Shown: positions 56,950-64,000 of the stretch, piece by piece
How positions within the stretch are numbered: the first letter of the stretch is position 1
Layout: each line of letters starts with the position of its first letter
From: Gaiella sp963698935
GTDB taxonomy: Bacteria > Actinomycetota > Thermoleophilia > Gaiellales > Gaiellaceae
Direction: 5' to 3'
Length of the DNA stretch: 64,000 nt
NCBI GenBank assembly: GCA_963698935.1
Contig: CAVOSU010000015.1
Coordinates: 1-64,000 of the forward strand
The notes under the pieces: model-generated
What the model was told of the DNA's origin: nothing
The model's database searches: none
Seen by the model: only the letters and a program-made list of their open reading frames with translations
Translations under genes and position numbers: made by a program

Positions 56950-57228
56950 GTGGCACACGCATATGTCACCGACGTCCCCGCGAGCTGGGAGAACTACGAG
57001 CGCGTCTCCGTCACGCTCGACAGCCTCCGCGCAGAGGGCCTGATTCTCCACGCGGCCGGACGGACGGACGAGGGCTTCCGGATCATCGAGGTGTGGGAGT
57101 CGCGTGAGGCGTGGGGGCGCGCCCGCGACCGGGCGCCGGAGTGGTGGGCCGGCGACCGCACAGGCGAACGGCCGGCGACGGAGCCGGTCGTTCGCGAGCT
57201 GACCGTCGAGCGTCTGCTCAGGCGGTAG
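56950..57228 (+). CDS. small protein with dimeric alpha/beta-barrel-like pattern, 92 aa
   Basis: Soluble protein starting at a GTG 13 bases after the secreted protein gene, with GAGGAG upstream. The sequence AHAYVTDVPASWENYERVSVTL, then GLILHAAGRTDEGFRIIEVWESREAWGRARD, has the beta-alpha-beta pattern of small antibiotic-monooxygenase/ABM-like or YCII-like domains, where the EVWESREAW phrase is common. Function unknown. It is probably in the same transcript as the secreted protein and ends before a hairpin at 57236. Confidence 0.65.
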   Translation: MAHAYVTDVPASWENYERVSVTLDSLRAEGLILHAAGRTDEGFRIIEVWESREAWGRARDRAPEWWAGDRTGERPATEPVVRELTVERLLRR

Positions 57229-57235
57229 CGCCGGA

Positions 57236-57268
57236 CCGGCAGGCCGGCCGGGGGGACCGGCCTGCCGG
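57236..57268. terminator. hairpin between convergent genes
   Basis: CCGGCAGGCCGG (57236-57247) pairs perfectly with CCGGCCTGCCGG (57257-57268), a 12-bp stem without a T run, placed between the ends of the genes at 57228 and 57280. It could serve both directions. Confidence 0.6.
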
Positions 57269-57279
57269 CGTCCGCTGGC

Positions 57280-57570
57280 TTACTCGACGAGGACGTCGGC
57301 GAGGCCCATGAACCCGACGAGGGAACGGAGCTCGTCCGAGGCGCCGCGCAACCGCATGGGGCACGCGTAGCGGCGGGCCGCGAGCTGGAGCCGCGCGAGC
57401 GCGTCGACGGTGACGGCGTCGGGCTCGACCCCGCCGACCTCGCAGAAGGCGACCTCCGGTCGCCCTTCTCGGAGGAGTGCGCAGACCCGGTCGCACAGGC
57501 CGGGGAGGTCGGCGCGCGCGATCGGCCCGTGGATCTCGAATGCGATCGCGCGCGGCTCGGTGGCTGACAT
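57280..57570 (-). CDS. STAS-domain protein
   Basis: 96-residue single STAS domain of the anti-sigma-antagonist/MlaB type. The pattern is seen in AIAFEIHGPIARADLPGLCDRV, EVAFCEVGGVEPDAVTVDALARLQLAARRYACPM and LVGFMGLADVL. In SpoIIAA-type proteins a Ser/Thr is phosphorylated in the DXXS motif. Here that spot reads EPDAVTVDA, so phosphorylation on Thr is possible but unclear, and a non-switch STAS role is also possible. The ATG at 57570 has GGAGAG directly upstream, a rather tight spacing. It is divergent from the MFS gene. Confidence 0.78.
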   Translation of the reverse strand: MSATEPRAIAFEIHGPIARADLPGLCDRVCALLREGRPEVAFCEVGGVEPDAVTVDALARLQLAARRYACPMRLRGASDELRSLVGFMGLADVLVE

Positions 57571-57676
57571 CTCTCCAGATAGACCGGTGTCCGATCGGGG
57601 ACTCATCGGTAGTGCGCCGATGAGTTCGCGTCCCTCGTGTCGTCTACCCGACCAGAACCGACGCGAAAGGACTCCG

Positions 57677-59137
57677 ATGAGCGCACTCGACTCCCGCACC
57701 CGCTGGCTCGCACTGTTCGTCCTCTGCCTGGGCGACCTGATGATCGTGCTCGACACGACGATCGTGAACGTGGCGCTGCCGTCGATCCGCGAGGACCTGG
57801 GCTTTACCGAGACGTCGCTCGCGTGGGTCGTGAACGCGTACCTCCTCACGTTCGGCGGCTTCCTGCTCCTCGGCGGCCGGCTCGGCGACCTGTTCGGCCA
57901 CCGGCGAATGTTCGTCGGCGGGGTGACGCTGTTCACGCTCGCCTCGGTCTCGTGCGGGCTCGCCACGAGCCAGGGCATGCTCGTTGCCGCCCGCGCCGTG
58001 CAGGGGCTCGGCGGCGCGGTGGTCTCCGCCGTCGCGCTCTCGCTGATCATGGGCCTGTTCACCGAGCCCGCGGAGCGCGCCAAGGCGATGGGCGTGTTCG
58101 GTTTCGTGATGGCGGGCGGCGGGAGCCTCGGCGTGCTGCTCGGCGGGGTCCTCACCGACACGCTCGACTGGCATTGGATCTTCCTCGTCAACGTTCCGAT
58201 CGGCATCGCGGTGATCGTGCTCTCGCTGAGGCTGGTGCCCGCACCGCGCAGTGCGGCACAGACCGGCCGGGTCGACGTCGCCGGGGCGATCACCGTCACC
58301 GCGGCGCTGATGCTCGCGGTCTACGCGATCGTGAACGGCAACGAGGCCGGGTGGACGTCCACGCAGACGCTCGGCCTCCTCAGCCTCTCGGCAGCGCTGT
58401 TCGCCGGGTTCGTCGTGCTCGAGGCCAGGGTCGCGCAGCCGCTCGTCCCGCTCGGCCTCTTCCGGCTGCGCAACGTCGCCACCGCGAACGTCGTCGGGGT
58501 CCTCTGGGCCGCGGCGATGTTCGCGTGGTTCTTCGTCTCGGCGCTCTACCTCCAGCTCGTGCTGGGCTACAGCCCGCTCCAGGTCGGCCTTGCGTTCCTC
58601 CCTGCGAACCTGATCATGGGTGCGTTCTCGCTCGGCCTCTCCGCGAAGCTCGTGATGCGCTACGGGATCCGCGTCCCGCTCTCCACCGGGCTGCTGCTGG
58701 CGGCCGTCGGCCTCGTGTTGTTCGCGCGGGCGCCGGTCGACGGAAGCTTTGGCGCAGACATCCTGCCGGGAATGATTTTGCTCGGCATCGGGGCCGGGAT
58801 GGCGTTCAACCCCGTGCTGCTCGCCGCGATGAGCGACGTCGCGCCGGAGGAGTCGGGGCTCGCGTCCGGCGTCGTCAACACCTCGTTCATGATGGGCGGC
58901 GCGCTCGGCCTTGCGGTGCTCGCGAGCCTCGCCGCGTCGCGCACGGAGTCGCTCGACGCCTCTGGTGTAGGACCGCTCGAGGCGCTCAACGGCGGCTACC
59001 ACGCCGCGCTGCTGGTCGGGGCGCTCTTCGCGGTCGTCGCGGCGGTCGTCGGCGCGGTGTTCCTGCGGGTGGGCCAGACGGTGGCGCACGAGGAGTCGGA
59101 GCGGGGCGGAGTGCCGGCGCTCGCCGAGCGCGAATGA
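57677..59137 (+). CDS. MFS drug-export-type transporter, 14-helix (DHA2/EmrB-QacA)
   Basis: 486-residue proton-driven exporter. Motif A is seen in GGRLGDLFGHRRMFV, motif D1-like DTTIVNVALPSI in helix 1, and motif C (GFVMAGGGSLGVLLGGVLTD) marks an antiporter. Fourteen hydrophobic helices place it in the DHA2 family that exports drugs and other toxic organics. The ATG at 57677 has GAAAGGA five bases upstream. Nothing beside it points to a particular substrate. A 247-base gap with no clear gene follows. Confidence 0.92.
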   Translation: MSALDSRTRWLALFVLCLGDLMIVLDTTIVNVALPSIREDLGFTETSLAWVVNAYLLTFGGFLLLGGRLGDLFGHRRMFVGGVTLFTLASVSCGLATSQGMLVAARAVQGLGGAVVSAVALSLIMGLFTEPAERAKAMGVFGFVMAGGGSLGVLLGGVLTDTLDWHWIFLVNVPIGIAVIVLSLRLVPAPRSAAQTGRVDVAGAITVTAALMLAVYAIVNGNEAGWTSTQTLGLLSLSAALFAGFVVLEARVAQPLVPLGLFRLRNVATANVVGVLWAAAMFAWFFVSALYLQLVLGYSPLQVGLAFLPANLIMGAFSLGLSAKLVMRYGIRVPLSTGLLLAAVGLVLFARAPVDGSFGADILPGMILLGIGAGMAFNPVLLAAMSDVAPEESGLASGVVNTSFMMGGALGLAVLASLAASRTESLDASGVGPLEALNGGYHAALLVGALFAVVAAVVGAVFLRVGQTVAHEESERGGVPALAERE

Positions 59138-59384
59138 GGCTACGAGTTCTAAGCCGGCCGTGGCGCTGTTCGGAGCGCGGGCACGGCGAGGCGCAGCGTG
59201 ACGGCGGCGGCGCAGCACGCGGCCAGCGCGGCGCCGACGAGGAGCAGGGCGCCGAGGAGCGTGAGCGTCTCGGCGCCCCCCGAGCGCGTCGGCCACCGTA
59301 CCGCCGCCGTTGGCGTGCGGCGTCGGGTCTGCGCACGCGACGGGATGCGGGAAACTACGGACGCAGGAGCGATGGCAGCGCGAG

Positions 59385-59762
59385 CTACGCGGCCGGGCGC
59401 GGCGGGAGCTGCTGCACCGCCCAGCCGTTCCCGTCGGGGTCTTCGAAGAACACGAACGACCCCCACGGGAAGTCCTGCACCTCGCTCGCCTCGACCCCCC
59501 GCTCAACGAGCTCTGCGTGGGCCGCCTGGATGTCCGCGACGACCATCTGCATGCCTTTCACCGAGCCCGGCTCCGCGTCGACGAAGCCTGTTCCGATCGC
59601 GATCGAGCACGCCGAGCCGGGTGGGGTGAGCTGGACGAAGCGCACCTCGTCGCTCACGCGGTGGTCGTGGTCGACGGCGAATCCCGCCTTGTCCGCGTAG
59701 AAGGCCTTGGCGCGATCCACGTCCGACACGGGAATGGCGACGAGCTCGAGCTTCCAGTCCAT
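59385..59762 (-). CDS. VOC-family (glyoxalase/bleomycin-resistance fold) protein
   Basis: 125 residues with the paired beta-alpha-beta-beta-beta fold: KLELVAIPVSDVDRAKAFYADKAGF at the N-terminus and MQMVVADIQAAHAELVERGVEAS ... FPWGSFVFFEDPDGNGWAVQQ at the end. The EDPDGNGW phrase is typical of glyoxalase-like proteins. Metal ligands are incomplete, so substrate binding or a different enzyme role is possible. The ATG at 59762 has AAAGGA six bases upstream. It is divergent from the DUF1684 gene. Confidence 0.86.
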   Translation of the reverse strand: MDWKLELVAIPVSDVDRAKAFYADKAGFAVDHDHRVSDEVRFVQLTPPGSACSIAIGTGFVDAEPGSVKGMQMVVADIQAAHAELVERGVEASEVQDFPWGSFVFFEDPDGNGWAVQQLPPRPAA

Positions 59763-59841
59763 GCTCCGTCCTTTCGGCTGACGACCGAGCGCCTCGACGC
59801 GCGAGGCGTGGTGACCCGACTGGGAGGCTACAACTCGAATC

Positions 59842-60496
59842 GTGGACGGCAACGGCGGTTCGGAGCTGGAGCGCTCGACGGTAGAGGAGCTTCGCTCGCT
59901 CCTCGACTGGAAGCGGCGGGTCTCTCGACGTCTACCGGGCAGCCCGTGACGAGGCCGTTCCCGAGCGCGGCTGGCGCCTGTGGCGCGACGGACGGGACGC
60001 GCTGTTCCGCGACCACCCGCAGTCCCCGCTGACGCCGAATGCGCGAGCACGTTTCTCGGGGCTCCGCCACTTCCCGTACGACCCGAGCCTGCGCCTCCTC
60101 GCAGACGTCGAGCCGGCCGAGCGCGTGCGCGTCGAGATCGGCGCGAGCGCCGGCGAGCCTGTCGCGTTCGAGCGGTTCGCGCGGGCGCGGTTCACCGTGT
60201 CCGGGGCCGAGCACGGTCTCGACCTGTTCTGGCTCGAGGCGTACGGCGGCGGCCTCTTCCTACCATTCGCGGACGCCACGAGCGGGGCCGAAACCTACGG
60301 CGCGGGGCGCTACCTGCTCGACACGGTGAAGGGCGCCGACCTCGGGTCGGACGGCGAACGGCTCGTGCTCGACCTCAACTTCGCCTACAACCCGTCCTGC
60401 GCCTACGACGCGCGCTGGGCGTGCCCGCTCGCACCGCCGGCGAACCGGCTGCCTCTGCCGCTGCGCGCAGGCGAGCTGGCGTACCGCAGCAGCTAG
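59842..60496 (+). pseudogene. DUF1684 protein gene with a frameshift near 59920
   Basis: The main part, from LDVYRAARDEAVPERGWRLWRDGRDALF (from 59924) through YWLEAYGG-like FWLEAYGGGLFLPFADATSG and DLNFAYNPSCAYDARWACPLAPPANRL, is clear DUF1684. Its own frame has no start before 60125, in the middle of the domain. The missing N-terminus, VDGNGGSELERSTVEELRSLLDWKRRVS, lies one frame over, starting at a GTG at 59842 just after TACAAC. One extra base around 59920-59926 separates them. Full length would be about 217 residues. DUF1684 has no settled function. Whether the indel is real or a sequence error cannot be told here. Confidence 0.78.
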
Positions 60497-60720
60497 AGAC
60501 TCGTGGCCGCGAGCGCGAGCAGGCTCTCGTGCTCCTCGCGGCAGGCGGGGCAGCCGGCGAGGTGCGCGCGCAGGCCGGGGATCGCCGCATCGGCGTTCTC
60601 TCCGGCGAGCTCCAGCTCGACGAAGCGGTCGAGCTCGGCGAAGCACGTGTCGCAGCCGACCTCCGGGCCGGCCGGCCCGAGCAGCCCGCGCAGGATCGTC
60701 GTCGGGTCACGTGGTTCCAT
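60493..60720 (-). CDS. zinc-finger anti-sigma factor, soluble, 75 aa
   Basis: Small ZAS-type protein. CDTCFAELDRFVELELAG and HLAGCPACREEHESLLAL supply the His-X3-Cys-X2-Cys zinc site (H/C/C near residues 52-59) plus an upstream Cys pair. It has no membrane helix, like the redox-sensing soluble anti-sigma factors (RsrA type), so it may respond to thiol oxidation. Its ATG overlaps the sigma stop by one base (TGATG), showing coupled translation. It is convergent with the DUF1684 gene, overlapping it by four bases. Confidence 0.82.
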   Translation of the reverse strand: MEPRDPTTILRGLLGPAGPEVGCDTCFAELDRFVELELAGENADAAIPGLRAHLAGCPACREEHESLLALAATSL

Positions 60721-61412
60721 CAGCTCTCCTCCAGGTGGGGCTCGAGCGCGAGGCCGCGCTCGTCGAGGTGGGCGCGAAGCTTGCGCCGCGCGTCGTGAAG
60801 GGTCTTGTAGAGGGCACCCCGCGTCGAGCCGAGCCGGTCGGCGAGGACGTCGATCGGGACGCCGTCGACCGCGAGCGCGAGGAGCACGCGTCGCTGGTGG
60901 GCCGTGAGCGCGTTCGCGATGCCTTCGCGGACGGCCTCGAGCAGCGCGGACAGCTCGGCCTGATCGGCCGGCCCGGGGCTCGCACTGGCGAAGAGGTTCC
61001 ACGTCTCCGGCTCGAGCGGGATCTCGCGGCCCTGCCAGGCGCGCTTGCGCAGCTTCACCGCCGCCTCGAGCAGCGCAAACTTGTACGCCCAGGTCGAGAA
61101 ACGGCTGAGGCCACGGAAGTCGTCCAACCGCCGTAGCACGCTGAGCAGCGCGTCGTCGGCGGCCTCGAACGCGATGTCGTCGAGCTCCTCGCCGCGCAGG
61201 TAGGGCATCGCGCCGCGGCGTCGGGCAATCTCGAACCGGGCGGCCCGCACGAGCAGCTCGCGGAGACGCGCGATCGCCTCGTCCTGGGATGCGCCGTCGG
61301 AGCGGAGGTCGCGGAGCCACGCACGCGATTCGTCGTCCAGGGACGGTCGCAGCGCAGTCGCGGCGGCGTCGGATGTGCGAGGCTCCACGCCGCGAAGGGT
61401 AACCGTGCTCAC
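60720..61412 (-). CDS. ECF-type sigma factor
   Basis: 230 residues. Region 2 is seen in LRELLVRAARFEIARRR, LDDIAFEAADDALLSVLRRLDDFRGLSRFSTWAYKFALLEA-type sequence, and region 4 in LTAHQRRVLLALAVDGVPIDVLADRLGSTRGALYKTLHDARRKL-type sequence near the C-terminus. A variable, acidic N-terminus of about 45 residues precedes it. The start is a GTG at 61412 that overlaps the preceding small gene by four bases (GTGA). With the zinc-finger protein after it, this forms a three-gene unit. The ALYKTLHDARRKL ending is typical of Thermoleophilia/actinobacterial ECF factors with soluble inhibitors. Confidence 0.84.
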   Translation of the reverse strand: MSTVTLRGVEPRTSDAAATALRPSLDDESRAWLRDLRSDGASQDEAIARLRELLVRAARFEIARRRGAMPYLRGEELDDIAFEAADDALLSVLRRLDDFRGLSRFSTWAYKFALLEAAVKLRKRAWQGREIPLEPETWNLFASASPGPADQAELSALLEAVREGIANALTAHQRRVLLALAVDGVPIDVLADRLGSTRGALYKTLHDARRKLRAHLDERGLALEPHLEES

Positions 61413-61624
61413 GCGGCCAGCTCCTCGTCCAGAGGCGCGAGGATCCTGACCGCGAGCGCAGGCGGACAGCCGCTGTCGACAAGCTCGAGGAGCGCGTGGA
61501 GGTCGTAGCGCCCGTCCCGGGCGAGGCGCTTGGCGACGGGGAGCGAGAAGCCGGCCTGCGCGAGTTGCGCCCGCCGCCACGAGATCACCTCTTGTCCGGT
61601 CTCTTCGTGTACGTGGGTCGTCAT
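61409..61624 (-). CDS. small leading protein of ECF sigma operon, 71 aa
   Basis: Unrecognised soluble protein, MTTHVHEETGQEVISWRRAQLAQAGFSLPVAKRL to an acidic end (LDEELAA). It is predicted to be mostly helical: a HTH-like arrangement is possible (QLAQAGFSLPVAKRLARDGRYDLHALLELVDSG). Its last codons overlap the sigma start by four bases, so sigma translation depends on it. A role as a second regulator or as a translational lead-in for the sigma factor is inferred. The ATG has no strong ribosome site; ACGGAAC lies just upstream. Confidence 0.6.
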   Translation of the reverse strand: MTTHVHEETGQEVISWRRAQLAQAGFSLPVAKRLARDGRYDLHALLELVDSGCPPALAVRILAPLDEELAA

Positions 61625-61710
61625 GTTCCGTTTGTTGCGCGCGGGACCGATTTCTTACCTCGCCCGAGTCGCCCCGGGACGAGCAGGACGCTCGCCCCGG
61701 GGCGGTGCCT

Positions 61711-62411
61711 CTAGACGAACCGCGAGGGGAACTGCGCGACGAGCCCGTCCGAGAGCATCTCCGACATGTGGAGGATCTCGCGCTCGACGCGGTCGTAGGC
61801 CTTGACGTCGCCGGCCCAGTCGCCCTTCAGGCGTGCGACGACCTCGTCCGTGGTCAGGCGGAGGTGCTCGTGCATCATCGCCTTCATCGCACCGAGCTTC
61901 CAGAAGCGCGGGTTCGCGCTCGAGAGCAGGGCGGCGATCTCGTCGGCGTTCTTCGTCCAGCGGGCCTGCTGCGCCGAGACGCCCGCGCCGTCGCCCTTCT
62001 GCGCCACCGCGATCAGGTCCGCCGCGATCAGGATGTGCTCGCGCAGGAGCGCGGTCAGCTGCTTGCCCGCGGCCGCGCCGTAGAAGGGCTTCACGGCGTT
62101 GCCGATGTCGGTCTGGTTCTGGAGCAGCCGGGCGACGGTCGCCTTCGTGTCGGGCGTGTTCGCGTGAGGCTGATGATCGCGAGCCGCGTCCAGGCCACGT
62201 GCTCTTCCCAGAGGCGGTCCATCGTCCTGCGGAGCGCGAGCTCCTGCGACGAGATGGCCGCGTGGTCGTGCGTCATGGCGGCGACGGCGTGGTGGTGAGC
62301 GGGACCGGTCGCCGCGTCGGTTCCGCCCGAGTGGGCGAGGGCCACGGCGGCGGTCGCGGTGGCGATGAGCGCCGCGATCGCGAGCGGAATCAGGCGTCGG
62401 GTCGACGTCAT
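61711..62411 (-). pseudogene. secreted protein of unknown family, split by a frameshift near 62170
   Basis: The first frame (62411 to about 62170) has a signal peptide (LIPLAIAALIATATAAVALAH), a His-rich spacer and AALRRTMDRLWEEHVAWTRLAIISL-type sequence, then becomes Arg/Pro-rich shadow. The second frame picks up as HANTPDTKATVARLLQNQTDIG just before NAVKPFYGAAAGKQLTALLREH and runs to VAQFPSRFV. Joined, they read ...LAIISL-HANTPDTKATV, which matches my memory of a conserved secreted/cytosolic family in Firmicutes and actinobacteria with WEEHVTWTRLAIIS and GNALKPFYG phrases and no established function. The ATG at 62411 has GAAAGGA eight bases upstream. Full length is about 232 residues. Confidence 0.75.
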
Positions 62412-62544
62412 GTCGGGGGTCCTTTCGTTGAATGCGAGCCGCTGCGCGGACGCGCTGCGGTGTTGACCCTCTTGGTGCGGGCCGCGCGCGAGTCCTTACC
62501 TCGGCCGGTCGAATCCGGATCCTCGGGTCGCCCCGGGCGGGCGC

Positions 62545-63708
62545 TCAGTCGAGCCGCTCGACGAGCATGGCCATGCCCTGGCCGCCGCCGACGCACATCG
62601 TCTCGAGACCGATGGTCTTGTCCAGCGTCTCGAGGTCGTTGAGCAGCGTGTTCATGATCCGTGCGCCGGTCATGCCGTACGGGTGGCCGAGCGCGATCGC
62701 GCCGCCGTTCGGGTTCAGCGTCTCGCCGAACGGGTCGACGCCCAGCTCACGGCAGACGGGGAGCACCTGGGCGGCGAACGCCTCGTTGAGCTCCATCACC
62801 TCGACGTCGTCGATCGTCAGCTCCGCTCGCGCGAGCACGCGCCGGACGGCCTCGATCGGGCCGACGCCCATGATCTCGGGTGCGACGCCGGAGACCGAGG
62901 AGGCGAGGATCCGTGCTCTCGGCTGCACGCCAAGCTCTCGCGCGCGCGTGTCGGACATGACCAGCACCGCGGCGGCGCCGTCGTTGAGCGGGCAGGCGTT
63001 CCCTGCGGTCACCTTGCCGCCCGGCAGAAACGCGGGCTCCAGCGCCGCGAGCTTCTCGAGCGTCGAGCTCGGGCGCGGGCCGTCGTCCGCAGCCACCACC
63101 GTCCCGTCCTCCTTGGTGTACGGCGTCAGCTCGCGCTCGGAGAATCCTGATGCCTGAGCCGCGACCGCGCGCTCCTGCGAGCGCTGCGCGAACGCGTCCA
63201 TGTCCTCGCGCGAGACGTCCCAGCGCTCGGCGACGTTCTCGGCGGTGAGCCCCATCGGGATGTAGACGTTCGCGATCTCCGCGTCGTCGCCGAAGAGCTT
63301 CGGGTGCAGCTCTTCAGTGCTCTTCGGGTAGCCGGAGACCTGCGAGATCGACTCGACGCCCGCGGCCACGAAGCAGTCGCCCTCGCCGGCGCGAATCGCG
63401 TGGAACGCCATCCGGATCGTCTGGAGCGATGAGGCGCAGAAGCGGTTCACGGTCGTTCCGGGGACGGTGTCGGGCAGCCCGGCGAGCAGCGCCGCGCGTC
63501 GGCCGAGGTTCATGCCCTGCTGCTCCTGCGGGAAGCCGCAGCCGACCATCACGTCGACGACCTCGTCCCGGGAGACGGCCGGCGCCTTGTGCAGCACGTC
63601 GTCGATCACGAACGCGAGCAGGTCGTCGGGCCGCACGTCGGCGAGCGACCCCTTCCCGGCGCGCCCGATCGGCGTGCGGGACGCGGCGACGATTACTGCT
63701 TCGGGCAC
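62545..63708 (-). CDS. acetyl-CoA acetyltransferase (thiolase)
   Basis: 387-residue thiolase. The acylated Cys is in VNRFCASSLQTIRMA (about 90), the His in AIALGHPYGMTGARI, and the second catalytic Cys in TMCVGGGQGMAM. The N-terminal EAVIVAASRTPIGRAGKGSL is typical. Length and motifs fit either degradative (FadA) or biosynthetic enzymes; adjacent fadB/phaB genes are outside the window, so direction is unknown. I chose GTG 63708, which has AAGGAGG five bases upstream, over the in-frame ATG at 63744. dinB lies upstream on the same strand. Confidence 0.93.
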   Translation of the reverse strand: MPEAVIVAASRTPIGRAGKGSLADVRPDDLLAFVIDDVLHKAPAVSRDEVVDVMVGCGFPQEQQGMNLGRRAALLAGLPDTVPGTTVNRFCASSLQTIRMAFHAIRAGEGDCFVAAGVESISQVSGYPKSTEELHPKLFGDDAEIANVYIPMGLTAENVAERWDVSREDMDAFAQRSQERAVAAQASGFSERELTPYTKEDGTVVAADDGPRPSSTLEKLAALEPAFLPGGKVTAGNACPLNDGAAAVLVMSDTRARELGVQPRARILASSVSGVAPEIMGVGPIEAVRRVLARAELTIDDVEVMELNEAFAAQVLPVCRELGVDPFGETLNPNGGAIALGHPYGMTGARIMNTLLNDLETLDKTIGLETMCVGGGQGMAMLVERLD

Positions 63709-63751
63709 TGCGACCTCCTTCTCGACGGGACGCGACGCCTGCATTCAACAC

Positions 63752-64000
63752 TCAGTCGGGGAGGAGCGGCATCTCGACGCCTGCCGGCCGGTGGAGCAGC
63801 ACGGCGCGGCCGACCGCCCGCGGGCCGTAGCGGTCGCGAATCTCGTCCACCGCCGTGTCGAGCGCGCCGCCCGCCCACGGATCGAGTGGAAGGCCGAGTT
63901 GCAGCGGCGCGTCGTCGTCGAGGTTCGCGACGGCGACGCCGACGAGCGTGAGACCGCGCCGCCGGACGACGGGCTCGAGCGACGCGAGGAGGCCGCGTGC
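63752..64000 (-). CDS. dinB: DNA polymerase IV, C-terminal end (truncated by window edge)
   Basis: The last 82 residues of a Y-family polymerase, beginning outside the window. The little-finger domain end is seen in GLTLVGVAVANLDDDAPLQLGLPLDPW, ALDTAVDEIRDRYGPRAVGRAVLL and VEMPLLPD. Wording such as GVAVANLDDD, DEIRDRYG and LLPD at the end is typical of DinB. It would perform error-prone bypass synthesis. The 5' part and catalytic palm are outside the window. Confidence 0.85.
   Translation of the reverse strand, partial: ARGLLASLEPVVRRRGLTLVGVAVANLDDDAPLQLGLPLDPWAGGALDTAVDEIRDRYGPRAVGRAVLLHRPAGVEMPLLPD

Noticed and set aside
59149..59466. 105-residue minus-strand frame ending in a hydrophobic helix (TLLGALLLVGAALAACCAAAV) in the gap after the MFS gene
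   Set aside because: The N-terminal half is Arg/Pro/Ala-rich and no start signal is in frame; a small membrane protein cannot be excluded.

Overview
This is high-GC, densely packed chromosomal DNA with very short intergenic gaps and many 1-4 base start/stop overlaps. GTG starts are common and there is a full set of actinobacterial regulators (NarL-type histidine kinase, ECF sigma/anti-sigma pairs, a BTAD/AfsR-type regulator, STAS protein). An ArsC with mycothiol-type cysteine spacing, a DUF1684 protein and FolE2 fit Actinomycetota. I infer a deep-branching member, probably class Thermoleophilia, but no rRNA is present to prove it. A striking genome-wide habit is visible: about two dozen genes have a TANNNT -10-like hexamer ending only 6-9 bases before the start codon and no Shine-Dalgarno, so they look leaderless. 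Genes for secreted or stress proteins instead tend to have clear AGGAGG sites.

Layout. 1-1.9 kb: the 3' end of a tRNA (probably Thr), small orphan genes and a PRC-barrel gene closed by a terminator. 2.1-4.1 kb: an arsenic locus with an aquaporin, ArsC, two ArsR regulators, repeated operator-like dyads and a 20-residue peptide carrying three Cys-Cys pairs. 4.1-8.9 kb: a methyltransferase, a three-domain aldo-keto reductase/P-loop kinase/HAD-like fusion, an unknown protein and a membrane-anchored esterase. 8.9-15.1 kb: a minus-strand cluster of two alkaline-phosphatase-superfamily enzymes, 2-oxoacid dehydrogenase E1 alpha and beta, and a lipoyl/E3-binding protein whose usual E2 catalytic domain is replaced by a left-handed beta-helix acyltransferase. 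This cluster is the best candidate in the window for an undescribed system.

15.2-31.8 kb: a DUF4396 membrane protein behind a long dyad, a heterodimer-type ABC exporter pair, a cupin, threonine breakdown (tdh-kbl), a membrane zinc peptidase, a CapA-like protein, a copper-type membrane operon (CopC-CopD fusion), an epimerase, an alcohol dehydrogenase, a kynureninase-like PLP enzyme and fhs. 31.8-45 kb: an FkbM methyltransferase, thyA-folA, greA, an O-antigen-ligase-like polymerase, a secreted Lys/Ala-rich protein, an ECF sigma/RskA-like pair, two divergent SOD-family genes, plsY, folE2, an Fpg/Nei glycosylase, an asparaginase-like gene, the main sigma factor and a GNAT enzyme.

45-64 kb: MscS, lysC, a PPOX-fold protein, a cupredoxin, an orphan histidine kinase, a 1-Cys peroxiredoxin, an ECF factor with an added C-terminal domain, a large BTAD/ATPase regulator, an MFS exporter, a VOC protein, a second ECF/zinc-finger anti-sigma operon, a thiolase and the 3' end of dinB. 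Three genes in this last part (about 51.1, 59.9 and 62.2 kb) are interrupted by single frameshifts, which points either to indel errors in the sequence or to recent decay. No rRNA, CRISPR array, transposase or integrase was seen.
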